DNA from: an uncultured Clostridia bacterium
Lineage (GTDB): Bacteria; Bacillota; Clostridia; Christensenellales; Aristaeellaceae
Length of the DNA stretch: 11,412 nucleotides
Assembly (NCBI GenBank): GCA_946534455.1
Contig: CAMNCR010000201.1
Span: 1-11,412 of the forward strand
Direction of reading: 5' to 3'
Below the pieces are notes generated by a model that saw only the letters and a program-made list of their open reading frames with translations, searched no databases and was not told the origin of the DNA. The translations under genes and the position numbers were made by a program. This document shows positions 1 to 6,628 of the stretch, one piece after another; position 1 is the first letter of the stretch; the number at the start of each line of letters is the position of its first letter.

Positions 1-1716
1 TTCCATACCCAGGGCGAGCATAAAACCGCCCAGGTCCTCGACCGCATCAAGGCCCTCGGCTTCAAGTATTCGACCGTCGGCGCCATCACCGTCTCCGTCT
101 CCGATATCAAGGTGCCCCCGCATAAGGCCATCTATCTCCAGGAGGCGGATGAGGCCGTCCGCAAGGTCAATAATCTCTATCGCCGCGGCCTCCTCTCCGA
201 GGATGAGCGCTATAACCGCGTCATCGCCATCTGGGGCGACTGCACCAAGAACGTCCGGGATCAGATTCTCCCGAACCTCGATGAGTTCAACCCCATCCGC
301 ATGATGACCGATTCCGGCGCCCGCGGCTCCTCCGCGCAGGTTTCCCAGCTCGCCGGCATGCGCGGCCTCATGGCCTCCCCCTCGGGCAAGACCATTGAGC
401 TGCCCATCCGCGCGAACTTCCGCGAGGGCCTCACCGTTCTGGAATTCTTCCTTTCCTCCCACGGCTCCCGGAAGTCCCTGGCCGATACCGCCCTGCGCAC
501 GGCCGACTCGGGCTATCTGACCCGCCGCCTCGTCGATGTCTCCCAGGAGGTCATCGTCCGCGAGGAGGACTGCTTCGAGGCCCGCGGCGAAAAGATCCGC
601 GGCATCTCCGTCTCCGAGCTCATGAGCGGCAAGCAGTCCATTGAGTCCCTCGAGGACCGCCTCCGCGGCCGCACCGCCGCCGAGGATATCGTCGATCCCG
701 TCACCGGCGAGGTCCTCGTCCGCGTCAATGAGCCCATTGATTACCAGAAGGCCAAAATCATCGTCGACCACGGCATTCAGGAGGCCATGGTCCGCTCCGT
801 CCTCACCTGCCGCACCGAAAACGGCGTCTGCGCCCGCTGCTATGGCGAAAACATGGCCCACGGCGGCAAGGTCGATGTCGGCGAGGCCGTCGGCATCATC
901 GCCGCCCAGGCCATCGGCGAGCCCGGCACCCAGCTCACCATGCGGACCTTCCATACCGGCGGTATCGCCGGCGCCGATGACATCACCCAGGGTCTTCCCC
1001 GCGTCGAGGAGCTCTTCGAGGCCCGGAAGCCCAAGCGCGAAGCCACCCTGGCGGAAATCTCCGGTCTCGTCTCGATTCAGGAGAACAAGAAGCGCCGGGA
1101 GCTCATCATCACCTCCGACGAGGATCCGAAGGAAACCAAGTCCTATCAGATCACCTACGGCTCCCGCCTGAAGGTCGCCGAGGGCGACCACGTCGAGGCC
1201 GGCGACGAGCTGACCGAGGGCTCCATCAATCCCCACGATCTGCTCCGCATCCTCGGCGTCAAGGCCGTCCAGGAATACCTCCTCAAGGAGGTCCTCTCCG
1301 TCTATCGCCTCCAGGGCGTGGGCGTCTCCGATAAGCATATCGAGATCATCATCCGCCAGATGCTGCGCAAGGTGCGCGTCGAGGACTGCGGCGACACGGA
1401 TCTCCTGACCGGCTCCCTCGTGGACATCTTCCGCTTCGAGGAGGCGAACAAGGCGGCGATCCTCGCCGGCGGCACGCCGGCCATTGCCAAGCGCATCCTT
1501 CTGGGCATCACGAAGGCCTCCCTGGCCACGGAGAGCTTCCTCTCCGCCGCCTCCTTCCAGGAGACGACGCGGGTGCTGACCGAGGCGGCGATCCGGGGCA
1601 AGGTCGACCCGCTGATCGGTCTGAAGGAGAACGTGATCCTGGGCAAGCTGATTCCGGCGGGCACAGGCATGAAGCGCTACAAGGACATCGAAATCCGCGA
1701 TTCCTACAGCTTCTGA
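1..1716 (+). CDS. rpoC: DNA-directed RNA polymerase subunit beta' (3' part, start outside window)
   Basis: The frame is open from base 1 and ends with TGA at 1714-1716, giving 571 C-terminal residues, roughly the second half of a Gram-positive beta' subunit. Visible landmarks in order: the bridge-helix region MMTDSGARGSSAQ with LAGMRGLMA (from base 301); the second zinc site with Cys codons at 571, 808, 829 and 838 (CRTENGVCARC); the trigger-loop segment GTQLTMRTFHTGG (about 925-963); and the family C-terminus SFQETTRVLTEAAI, then KENVILGKLIPAGTG. The trigger loop runs straight on into LPRVEELFEARKPK, so the large SI3-type insertion of Proteobacteria is absent. The protein forms part of the catalytic core of RNA polymerase in the cytoplasm. 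No ribosomal gene follows; the next gene is convergent. Synonymous codon choice changes near the 3' end (see findings). Identity is certain; the true start is off-window. Confidence 0.99.
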   Translation, partial: FHTQGEHKTAQVLDRIKALGFKYSTVGAITVSVSDIKVPPHKAIYLQEADEAVRKVNNLYRRGLLSEDERYNRVIAIWGDCTKNVRDQILPNLDEFNPIRMMTDSGARGSSAQVSQLAGMRGLMASPSGKTIELPIRANFREGLTVLEFFLSSHGSRKSLADTALRTADSGYLTRRLVDVSQEVIVREEDCFEARGEKIRGISVSELMSGKQSIESLEDRLRGRTAAEDIVDPVTGEVLVRVNEPIDYQKAKIIVDHGIQEAMVRSVLTCRTENGVCARCYGENMAHGGKVDVGEAVGIIAAQAIGEPGTQLTMRTFHTGGIAGADDITQGLPRVEELFEARKPKREATLAEISGLVSIQENKKRRELIITSDEDPKETKSYQITYGSRLKVAEGDHVEAGDELTEGSINPHDLLRILGVKAVQEYLLKEVLSVYRLQGVGVSDKHIEIIIRQMLRKVRVEDCGDTDLLTGSLVDIFRFEEANKAAILAGGTPAIAKRILLGITKASLATESFLSAASFQETTRVLTEAAIRGKVDPLIGLKENVILGKLIPAGTGMKRYKDIEIRDSYSF

Positions 1717-1738
1717 TCCGGTTTCACACGGACAGACC

Positions 1739-1770
1739 AGAGGGCAGGGTTCTTCCCTGCCCTCTTTGCT
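1739..1770 (+). terminator. Intrinsic terminator of rpoC
   Basis: A perfect 11-bp stem AGAGGGCAGGG (1739-1749) pairs with CCCTGCCCTCT (1755-1765) around a TTCTT loop and runs into TTTGCTTTG. It starts 22 nt after the rpoC stop. Read from the other strand the stem is followed by GGTCTG, with no U tract, so this hairpin serves the plus strand. Confidence 0.9.
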
Positions 1771-1775
1771 TTGAT

Positions 1776-1831
1776 GAATTGAAACAGCGCTCCGGGCGTG
1801 CTGCCCGAAGCGCTGTTTGCTGTTTCAATTC
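1776..1831 (-). terminator. Terminator of serC-serA, possibly bidirectional, with two alternative folds
   Basis: The core stem AAACAGCGCT (1782-1791) pairs with AGCGCTGTTT (1809-1818). It continues, past one mismatch, as CGGGC (1793-1797) with GCCCG (1803-1807) around a 5-nt loop. It lies just past the serA stop. A second, outer pairing is also perfect: GAATTGAAACAG (1776-1787) with CTGTTTCAATTC (1820-1831), leaving 1814-1819 as a bulge. On the minus strand the core stem runs into TGTTTCAATTCAT, moderately U-rich. Together with the rpoC terminator it separates two convergent transcripts. Confidence 0.75.
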
Positions 1832-1838
1832 CGTTCCC

Positions 1839-3014
1839 TTATCTGGAGCCGAAGGCCCGCACCCGGATAATGCCCGGCACCTCTGCCAGCGCATCCATGG
1901 CTTCCCGGCTGGGCAGCTCGGCCATTTCCATGACGGTGACTGCCATCTCCTTGCGGCTCTTGTTCGTCATGTTTTCGATGTTCAGGCCCTCCTTGGCCGC
2001 CGTCGCGGTGATGGTGCTGACCATGTTCGGAATATTCTTATGCAGAACCAGCACCCGTGCCGCCTCCGGAGCGGTCAGGATCAGCTCCGGATAGTTCACG
2101 CTGTTGTGGATGCTGCCGTTCTCCAGATAGTCCCGGATCTCCGCCGCCGCCATCCGCGCGCAGTTCTCCTCGCTTTCCGGCGTGCTGGCACCCAGGTGCG
2201 GGATGCACACAACCTTCTCCACGCCGATCATTTCATCGCTGGGGAAGTCCGTCACGTAGCTGCTCAGCTTTCCGCTTTCCAGCGCGGCCAGTACGTCCGC
2301 CGTGTTGGCCAGCTCGCCCCGGCTGAAGTTCAGGATGCCTGCGCCATCCTTCATTTTCGCGATCATTTCCGCGTTGATGGTGCCCCGGGTCTGGTCGTTC
2401 AGCGGCACATGGAAGGTGATATAGTCCGCCTGCGCCAGCACGTCATCCGCGGAGGCCGCCCGATGAATCGAGGTACTCAGGCTCCAGGCGCTTTCCACCG
2501 AGATGAAGGGATCGTATCCCACCACGTTCATGCCCAGGCCCCGGCTGGCCGCGTTGGCCACGATGGCGCCAATGGCTCCCAGGCCAATAACGCCCAGCGT
2601 CTTGCCCCGCATTTCGGGACCCACAAACTGGCTCTTTCCCTTCTCCACCAGCTTGCCAACCTCGGCGCCCTTGCCCTTCAGGCCCCTGGCCCATTCGATG
2701 CCGCCCACGATGTTCCGTCCGCTCATCAGCAGGCCCGCCATCACCAGCTCGGCCACCGCGTTGGCGTTGGCGCCCGGCGTGTTGAAAACCACAATGCCCG
2801 TGTTGGAACACCGCTCGATCGGAATGTTGTTGACGCCCGCGCCGGCGCGGCCGATGGCCAGCAGCTCGGGATTGAACTCCATTTCATGCATCGCGGCGCT
2901 GCGGACCAGGATCGCGTCCGGCACCGGCTCATCCTTGCTCACGGTATACTTGTCCGCGCTCAGCTGCGTATGGATGATATCTGAAATCGCGTTGAGTGTC
3001 TGAATCTTATACAT
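1839..3014 (-). CDS. serA: D-3-phosphoglycerate dehydrogenase
   Basis: A 391-residue cytoplasmic NAD-dependent enzyme that oxidises 3-phosphoglycerate to 3-phosphohydroxypyruvate, the first step of serine synthesis. Seen in the protein: VRSA at 37-40 and GRAGAGVNNI at 55-64 (substrate side); the Rossmann motif GLGAIG at 144-149 with the NAD-ribose acid D168 in YDPF; catalytic Arg in NFSRGEL (R232) and His in IPHLGAST (H273); and a C-terminal ACT domain from about 321 (VLVLHKNIPNMVSTI). ACT domains in SerA usually bind serine as feedback inhibitor, but that is not shown here. The catalytic acid sits in DFPSDEM instead of the more usual DVFPTEP, so it may be D260 or E261. The gene starts 11 nt after serC; the Shine-Dalgarno TAAGGAG contains the serC stop codon. 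Length fits the short SerA class common in Clostridia. Confidence 0.96.
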   Translation of the reverse strand: MYKIQTLNAISDIIHTQLSADKYTVSKDEPVPDAILVRSAAMHEMEFNPELLAIGRAGAGVNNIPIERCSNTGIVVFNTPGANANAVAELVMAGLLMSGRNIVGGIEWARGLKGKGAEVGKLVEKGKSQFVGPEMRGKTLGVIGLGAIGAIVANAASRGLGMNVVGYDPFISVESAWSLSTSIHRAASADDVLAQADYITFHVPLNDQTRGTINAEMIAKMKDGAGILNFSRGELANTADVLAALESGKLSSYVTDFPSDEMIGVEKVVCIPHLGASTPESEENCARMAAAEIRDYLENGSIHNSVNYPELILTAPEAARVLVLHKNIPNMVSTITATAAKEGLNIENMTNKSRKEMAVTVMEMAELPSREAMDALAEVPGIIRVRAFGSR

Positions 3015-3025
3015 GCCCCGTCTCC

Positions 3026-4102
3026 TTATTTGTTTTCCGCTTCAAACTTCTTCATGAACGCCACCAGCTTCTGAACCCCTTCCATGGGCATCGCGTTGTA
3101 GATGCTGGCCCGCATGCCGCCGACGCTCCGGTGCCCCTTCAGGTTGACGAGGCCCTCTGCTGCGGCCGCCTTGACAAAGGCCGCGTCCTTTTCCGCGTCT
3201 CCGGTGACAAAGGTCACGTTCATCCGGCTGCGGTACTTCTTCTGCGCGGTGGGCTTAAACAGCTGGCTCTCATCCAGGAAGCCGTACAGCAGCTCCGCCT
3301 TTTCAAGGTTCACCTTCTCAATGGCCTCCACGCCGCCCAGCTCCTTCAGCCAGGAGAAGGTCAGCCCCGCCAGATAGATGCCCCAGGTGTTCGGGGTGTT
3401 GTACATGCTGCCGGCCTTGGACTGGACCTCCCAGTTCAGCAGCTTCGGGCAGATGTCCATGGCCTGGCCCAGCAGGTCCTTCCGGACGATCAGCAGGCAC
3501 AGGCCGCTGGGCCCGATGTTCTTCTGGGCGCCGGCGTAGATCGCTCCGTACCGGGTCACGTCCATTTTCTCGGACAGAATCATGCTGCTCGCGTCGCAGA
3601 CCAGCGGCGCCCGGGTCTCCGGCAGCTCCACAAAGCGGGTGCCGTAGATGGTGTTGTTCTGGGTGATATGCACATAATCCGCGTCCTCGCTGAACTGAAC
3701 GGTCGCCAGATCCGGAATATAGGTATAGACCTCATCCCGCGTGGAGGCCACCACGTTCACCTCTCCGTAGCGCTTTGCTTCCTCCGCCGCCAAATGGGCA
3801 AAATTGCCCGTATCCAGATAGTCCGCCTTCCGGTGAACCATCAGGTTCAGGGGAACCGCGGAGAACTGCTGGGTCGCGCCGCCCTGCAGGAACAGCACGT
3901 CATACGTATCCGGAATGCTCATCAACTCGCGCAGCGTGGCCACGGTCTGATCGTATATATCAGTGTACATCTTGCTCCGATGGCTCATCTCCATCACGGA
4001 CATGCCTGTGTCCTGATAGCAGAGCATCTCCTTCTGCGCCTTTTCGAGCACAGGCAGGGGCAGCTGAGACGGTCCCGGAGAGAAATTATACACGCGTTCC
4101 AT
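3026..4102 (-). CDS. serC: Phosphoserine aminotransferase
   Basis: A 358-residue PLP enzyme that converts 3-phosphohydroxypyruvate and glutamate to phosphoserine and 2-oxoglutarate. The family start is clear (YNFSPGPSQLP at 5-15). Other landmarks are HRSK (41-44) in the N-terminal phosphate region, GGATQQF (74-80) at the cofactor phosphate, the cofactor-ring acid D170 in CDASS, the Schiff-base lysine K194 in AGAQKNIGPSG, and the C-terminal GHRSVGGMRAS (323-333). The reading frame stays open upstream to 4234. I chose the ATG at 4100-4102 because it gives the family N-terminus and has AAGGAGG 9 nt upstream; the extra upstream residues look like untranslated leader and would overlap the promoter. 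It is the first gene of serC-serA, so the product of the second enzyme precedes the first in the operon, a common order. Length is normal for the family (about 360). Confidence 0.97.
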   Translation of the reverse strand: MERVYNFSPGPSQLPLPVLEKAQKEMLCYQDTGMSVMEMSHRSKMYTDIYDQTVATLRELMSIPDTYDVLFLQGGATQQFSAVPLNLMVHRKADYLDTGNFAHLAAEEAKRYGEVNVVASTRDEVYTYIPDLATVQFSEDADYVHITQNNTIYGTRFVELPETRAPLVCDASSMILSEKMDVTRYGAIYAGAQKNIGPSGLCLLIVRKDLLGQAMDICPKLLNWEVQSKAGSMYNTPNTWGIYLAGLTFSWLKELGGVEAIEKVNLEKAELLYGFLDESQLFKPTAQKKYRSRMNVTFVTGDAEKDAAFVKAAAAEGLVNLKGHRSVGGMRASIYNAMPMEGVQKLVAFMKKFEAENK

Positions 4103-4111
4103 GTTGAAGGG

Positions 4112-4118
4112 CCTCCTT
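4112..4118 (-). promoter_or_regulatory. Shine-Dalgarno site that fixes the serC start
   Basis: On the minus strand this reads AAGGAGG, 9 nt before the ATG at 4102. It rules in favour of MERVYNFSPGP as the N-terminus over the longer open frame. Confidence 0.85.
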
Positions 4119-4183
4119 AAGTCATTTGTTGTTTTTTTGCGGGACAATTTTGCCCCGCCGGGCGATTTTTGAACCGCATGGAT

Positions 4184-4212
4184 ATTATGCCTGATTTTCC
4201 GCAAAATGGCAA
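4184..4212 (-). promoter_or_regulatory. Probable sigma-A promoter of serC-serA
   Basis: On the minus strand there is TTGCCA (4207-4212), a 17-nt spacer, then CATAAT (4184-4189): each box matches consensus at five of six positions. Transcription would begin near 4177 and leave a leader of about 75 nt, too short for a T-box. I see no repressor site that I can name. Confidence 0.7.
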
Positions 4213-4221
4213 GCAAAATAC

Positions 4222-4267
4222 AATCGAAAAACAATCAGGGCGGGCGCCCTGCTGAGCGCCCGCCCTG
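4222..4267 (-). terminator. Intrinsic terminator of the solute-binding protein gene
   Basis: A perfect 12-bp stem, CAGGGCGGGCGC (4236-4247) with GCGCCCGCCCTG (4256-4267), has an 8-nt loop. On the minus strand it is followed by ATTGTTTTTCGATTG. It starts 14 nt past the stop codon and lies upstream of the serC promoter, so serC-serA is a separate transcript. Confidence 0.92.
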
Positions 4268-4281
4268 TGAATCGGTTCTGA

Positions 4282-6555
4282 TCAGAAATCGTCGTCGAAG
4301 AAGCCGTCGTCCTCGTCGCCCATCTCTTCCTCCGCGTCCTCCGTGCTGCCCGGCAGCCCGAAGAAGCTCTGCAGGATCGCCTGAGACCAGGTCACCTGGG
4401 AGGTGACGAAGTAGTTCTGCAGCTGCTCGGTGTAGAAGTCGAAGTAGATGTTGGAATAAATCGGGATGGTGGGCAGCACCTCGTTATACCGTTCCTGGAA
4501 GGAAACCCACTTGGTCACGTAATCGAAGATATCTCCGGGCTCGGTCTTCCGCATGTCCACCGCGCGGTAATACAGATCCTCGTCATCCGAATAGGTGTTG
4601 TTCCAGATCTGATGGTTCTTGGTGGTGTCCGTGCTGTAGGTGATGGACGGGTCCACGATGACGTGGAAGTTCGTCGCCAGGTAGATCATGTCCGTGGTCC
4701 GCTCCGTCTGCCGGTAGTAGGAGTAGAGCAGATCCTGCATGGGCGTCGGCACCAGCTCCAGCGTGATGCCCACCTGGTTCAGATTGGGAATGAAGTCCTC
4801 CTGCATGTATTCCGCCATATGGTTGCCTTCGGGATACATCATCTTCAGCTCCAGGGAGATCAGCTCGCCGTCAATCATCTTGCAGCGCACGGCGTCCACA
4901 CCGGGCTGATAGGGCTCCCCGTTCTTGTTCAGCGTCCAGCCCGCGTCGTCCAGCAGCGCGTTGGCCCGATCCAGGTTCACCTCATACACCGTCAGGTTAT
5001 CCAGGGACAGGGTTTCCCAGGCCGCGACCGCCGCGTCATAGTCCGCCTGCGTCCGCACATAGCGGTTCTTGTACTTCTTGGTCAGATCCTCCTCCTCGCT
5101 GTTGCCGGAATGCAGATCATCCTCCAGGAAGTTCACCGGGTAATCAATCTGGTGCGTCACCAGCAGATACTCCCACTGCTCAATGCCGAAGTATCCGTCC
5201 ACGCGCACGCCGAAGCTCATGCCGGATTCAGGATCTCCGCAGTACTTGTTGGTCAGCGCATCCCGGTCCATGCACCAGGCGATCGCCTGACGGACCTGCA
5301 TATCATGCACCGTCGGCCAGTCGTAGGTGAAGGTGAGGAAGGCCAGGCCGATCCGGGGATAGTTCTGGAAGCGGATGCCGTGCTCCCCGCCGTTCATCAT
5401 GCCGTCCAGAATCGTCGGGCCGTAGGTAACCTTGTTGACCAGATGCAGCTCCCCATCCGCCAGCTTCTGGATCAGGGTATCGTTGTCCGCCTCGGTAAAG
5501 GCGATCTTCTCGATGGTGGGCTTGACCAGGTAGCAGGGATTGCCGGCGCTGTCGGTCATCTGGTTCCCTTCCGCGTCCAGCATGGGCTCATAGGAGGTGG
5601 GAGAATCGCCGCCCGGCAGCGTATTGTGGAACCAGGCGCCCTTGAAGTAGGGATTGATTTCGAAATGACCCGTCACGCCATCCCAGCTCGTGATGGTATA
5701 AGGACCGGATACCACGGAGGGATGGGTGTTGTAGCCGGTTTCCTCGTTCAGGATCGTCTCCCGCAGCAGATCCGCGGTGAACAGCGGCTCCTCGATGGAC
5801 TTGTCCTCATTGCCGATGTAGATGCCCCAGCCATCGTCATACACCTTGCAGCCGGGAGCGATGACGCTGATCGGATAGGGCACGCACAGCAGCAGACCGG
5901 TTTCAAAGAAGTACGGCAGGAACTCGTGATCCAGCGTAATGGTCAGCTGGAAATCATCGATAACATCCACGCCGCCCAGCACGCTCTCATTGTAGGGAAC
6001 CTCTTCCCCGGCAATGGCCTTCCGGCGGCCCGCGATATACTCGTCATAGCCCAGAATGTGCTCGGCGCGGTAGATCTTTCCGCCCAGCTTCTCGATTTCC
6101 GGCTCCATCATCAGCAGCAGGGAGAAGGCATAGTCCCAGGCGGTGATCTGCGTGCCGTCGGAGTAATACAGGTCGTCCGCCAGCACCAGCGTATAGGTCT
6201 TGTTGCCCAGCTCGTCCATCGTCAGCTGTTCATCCACGACCACGGTCGGGTCGATCACGTAGACGCCCTGGTTCTGATCCCAGTTCACCAGGTTGTATCC
6301 GTGAATCAGCGCGCGAACGTCGATATCCGCCGTATCGTTGCCGAACAATTCCGTGAAGAAGTCACCCTTGGTGATCGTCGGATGCCCCACGATGAGCTCA
6401 TCCGGGAAAGCGATCTCCTCCTCTTCCGTTCCTTCCGCTGTCTCGGCCTCCGGAACGGTTTCCAGCTCCGCGTCCTCCGCCAGGGCGGCGAAGGTTGCCT
6501 GCGTCATCAGCAGCAGCGAAAGCAGCAGACAGAGTAATTTCTTGAGATTTTTCAC
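4282..6555 (-). CDS. Secreted family-5 (oligopeptide-type) solute-binding protein, orphan, no lipobox
   Basis: This 757-residue exported protein is of the SBP_bac_5 type, the family whose members deliver peptides, nickel or sugars to ABC importers. The start is GTG (6553-6555) with GGAAAGGG 9 nt upstream. Residues 1-26 are a signal peptide (basic KNLKK, Leu-rich core, ALA at 24-26 for signal peptidase I). Family landmarks: LYYSDGTQITAWDYAFS (129-145), SGPYTITSWD (283-292), VRQAIAWCMDRDAL (421-434), and LDRANALLDDAGW (528-540). It is longer than usual (typically 500-600): an acidic stretch follows the signal (29-52), an insertion-like segment rich in E, K and D lies near 479-515, and the tail after 738 is almost all D, E, G and F. 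No lipobox cysteine follows the signal, odd for a Gram-positive binding protein. No permease or ATPase gene is adjacent. The ligand cannot be told from sequence. Confidence 0.9.
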   Translation of the reverse strand: MKNLKKLLCLLLSLLLMTQATFAALAEDAELETVPEAETAEGTEEEEIAFPDELIVGHPTITKGDFFTELFGNDTADIDVRALIHGYNLVNWDQNQGVYVIDPTVVVDEQLTMDELGNKTYTLVLADDLYYSDGTQITAWDYAFSLLLMMEPEIEKLGGKIYRAEHILGYDEYIAGRRKAIAGEEVPYNESVLGGVDVIDDFQLTITLDHEFLPYFFETGLLLCVPYPISVIAPGCKVYDDGWGIYIGNEDKSIEEPLFTADLLRETILNEETGYNTHPSVVSGPYTITSWDGVTGHFEINPYFKGAWFHNTLPGGDSPTSYEPMLDAEGNQMTDSAGNPCYLVKPTIEKIAFTEADNDTLIQKLADGELHLVNKVTYGPTILDGMMNGGEHGIRFQNYPRIGLAFLTFTYDWPTVHDMQVRQAIAWCMDRDALTNKYCGDPESGMSFGVRVDGYFGIEQWEYLLVTHQIDYPVNFLEDDLHSGNSEEEDLTKKYKNRYVRTQADYDAAVAAWETLSLDNLTVYEVNLDRANALLDDAGWTLNKNGEPYQPGVDAVRCKMIDGELISLELKMMYPEGNHMAEYMQEDFIPNLNQVGITLELVPTPMQDLLYSYYRQTERTTDMIYLATNFHVIVDPSITYSTDTTKNHQIWNNTYSDDEDLYYRAVDMRKTEPGDIFDYVTKWVSFQERYNEVLPTIPIYSNIYFDFYTEQLQNYFVTSQVTWSQAILQSFFGLPGSTEDAEEEMGDEDDGFFDDDF

Positions 6556-6628
6556 GTGATCAGGCCCTTTCCATTATATTTTTTAAGCAATCCTGCTTAT
6601 CTCACCTGGTTGATCAGTGACATCCGGA

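Noticed and set aside
1779..2984. Long plus-strand open frame opposite serA
   Set aside because: It is the mirror of serA in GC-rich sequence. Its His/Ala/Arg-rich protein has no recognisable domain and lies fully inside a certain gene.
4120..4175. GGGACAATTTTGCCCC inverted repeat in the serC leader
   Set aside because: The arms leave almost no loop, and there is no U tract after it on the minus strand.
4103..4177. Possible riboswitch or T-box in the serC leader
   Set aside because: The leader is about 75 nt, with no specifier-loop or T-box sequence and no terminator/antiterminator pair.
4103..4234. Longer serC start, 44 codons upstream
   Set aside because: It has no ribosome site, would overlap the promoter, and precedes a family-perfect N-terminus that has its own strong Shine-Dalgarno.
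4612..6537. 641-codon plus-strand frame opposite the solute-binding gene
   Set aside because: The composition is that of a reverse-strand shadow (many His, Gln, Val, Arg), and the minus-strand gene has a signal peptide and family motifs.
6573..6599. TATAAT and a small hairpin (TAAGCA/TGCTTA) before the solute-binding gene
   Set aside because: No -35 box lies at the right distance, and a start site there would remove the Shine-Dalgarno from the RNA. The hairpin is 6 bp and is followed by A, not U, on the minus strand, so it is not a terminator.
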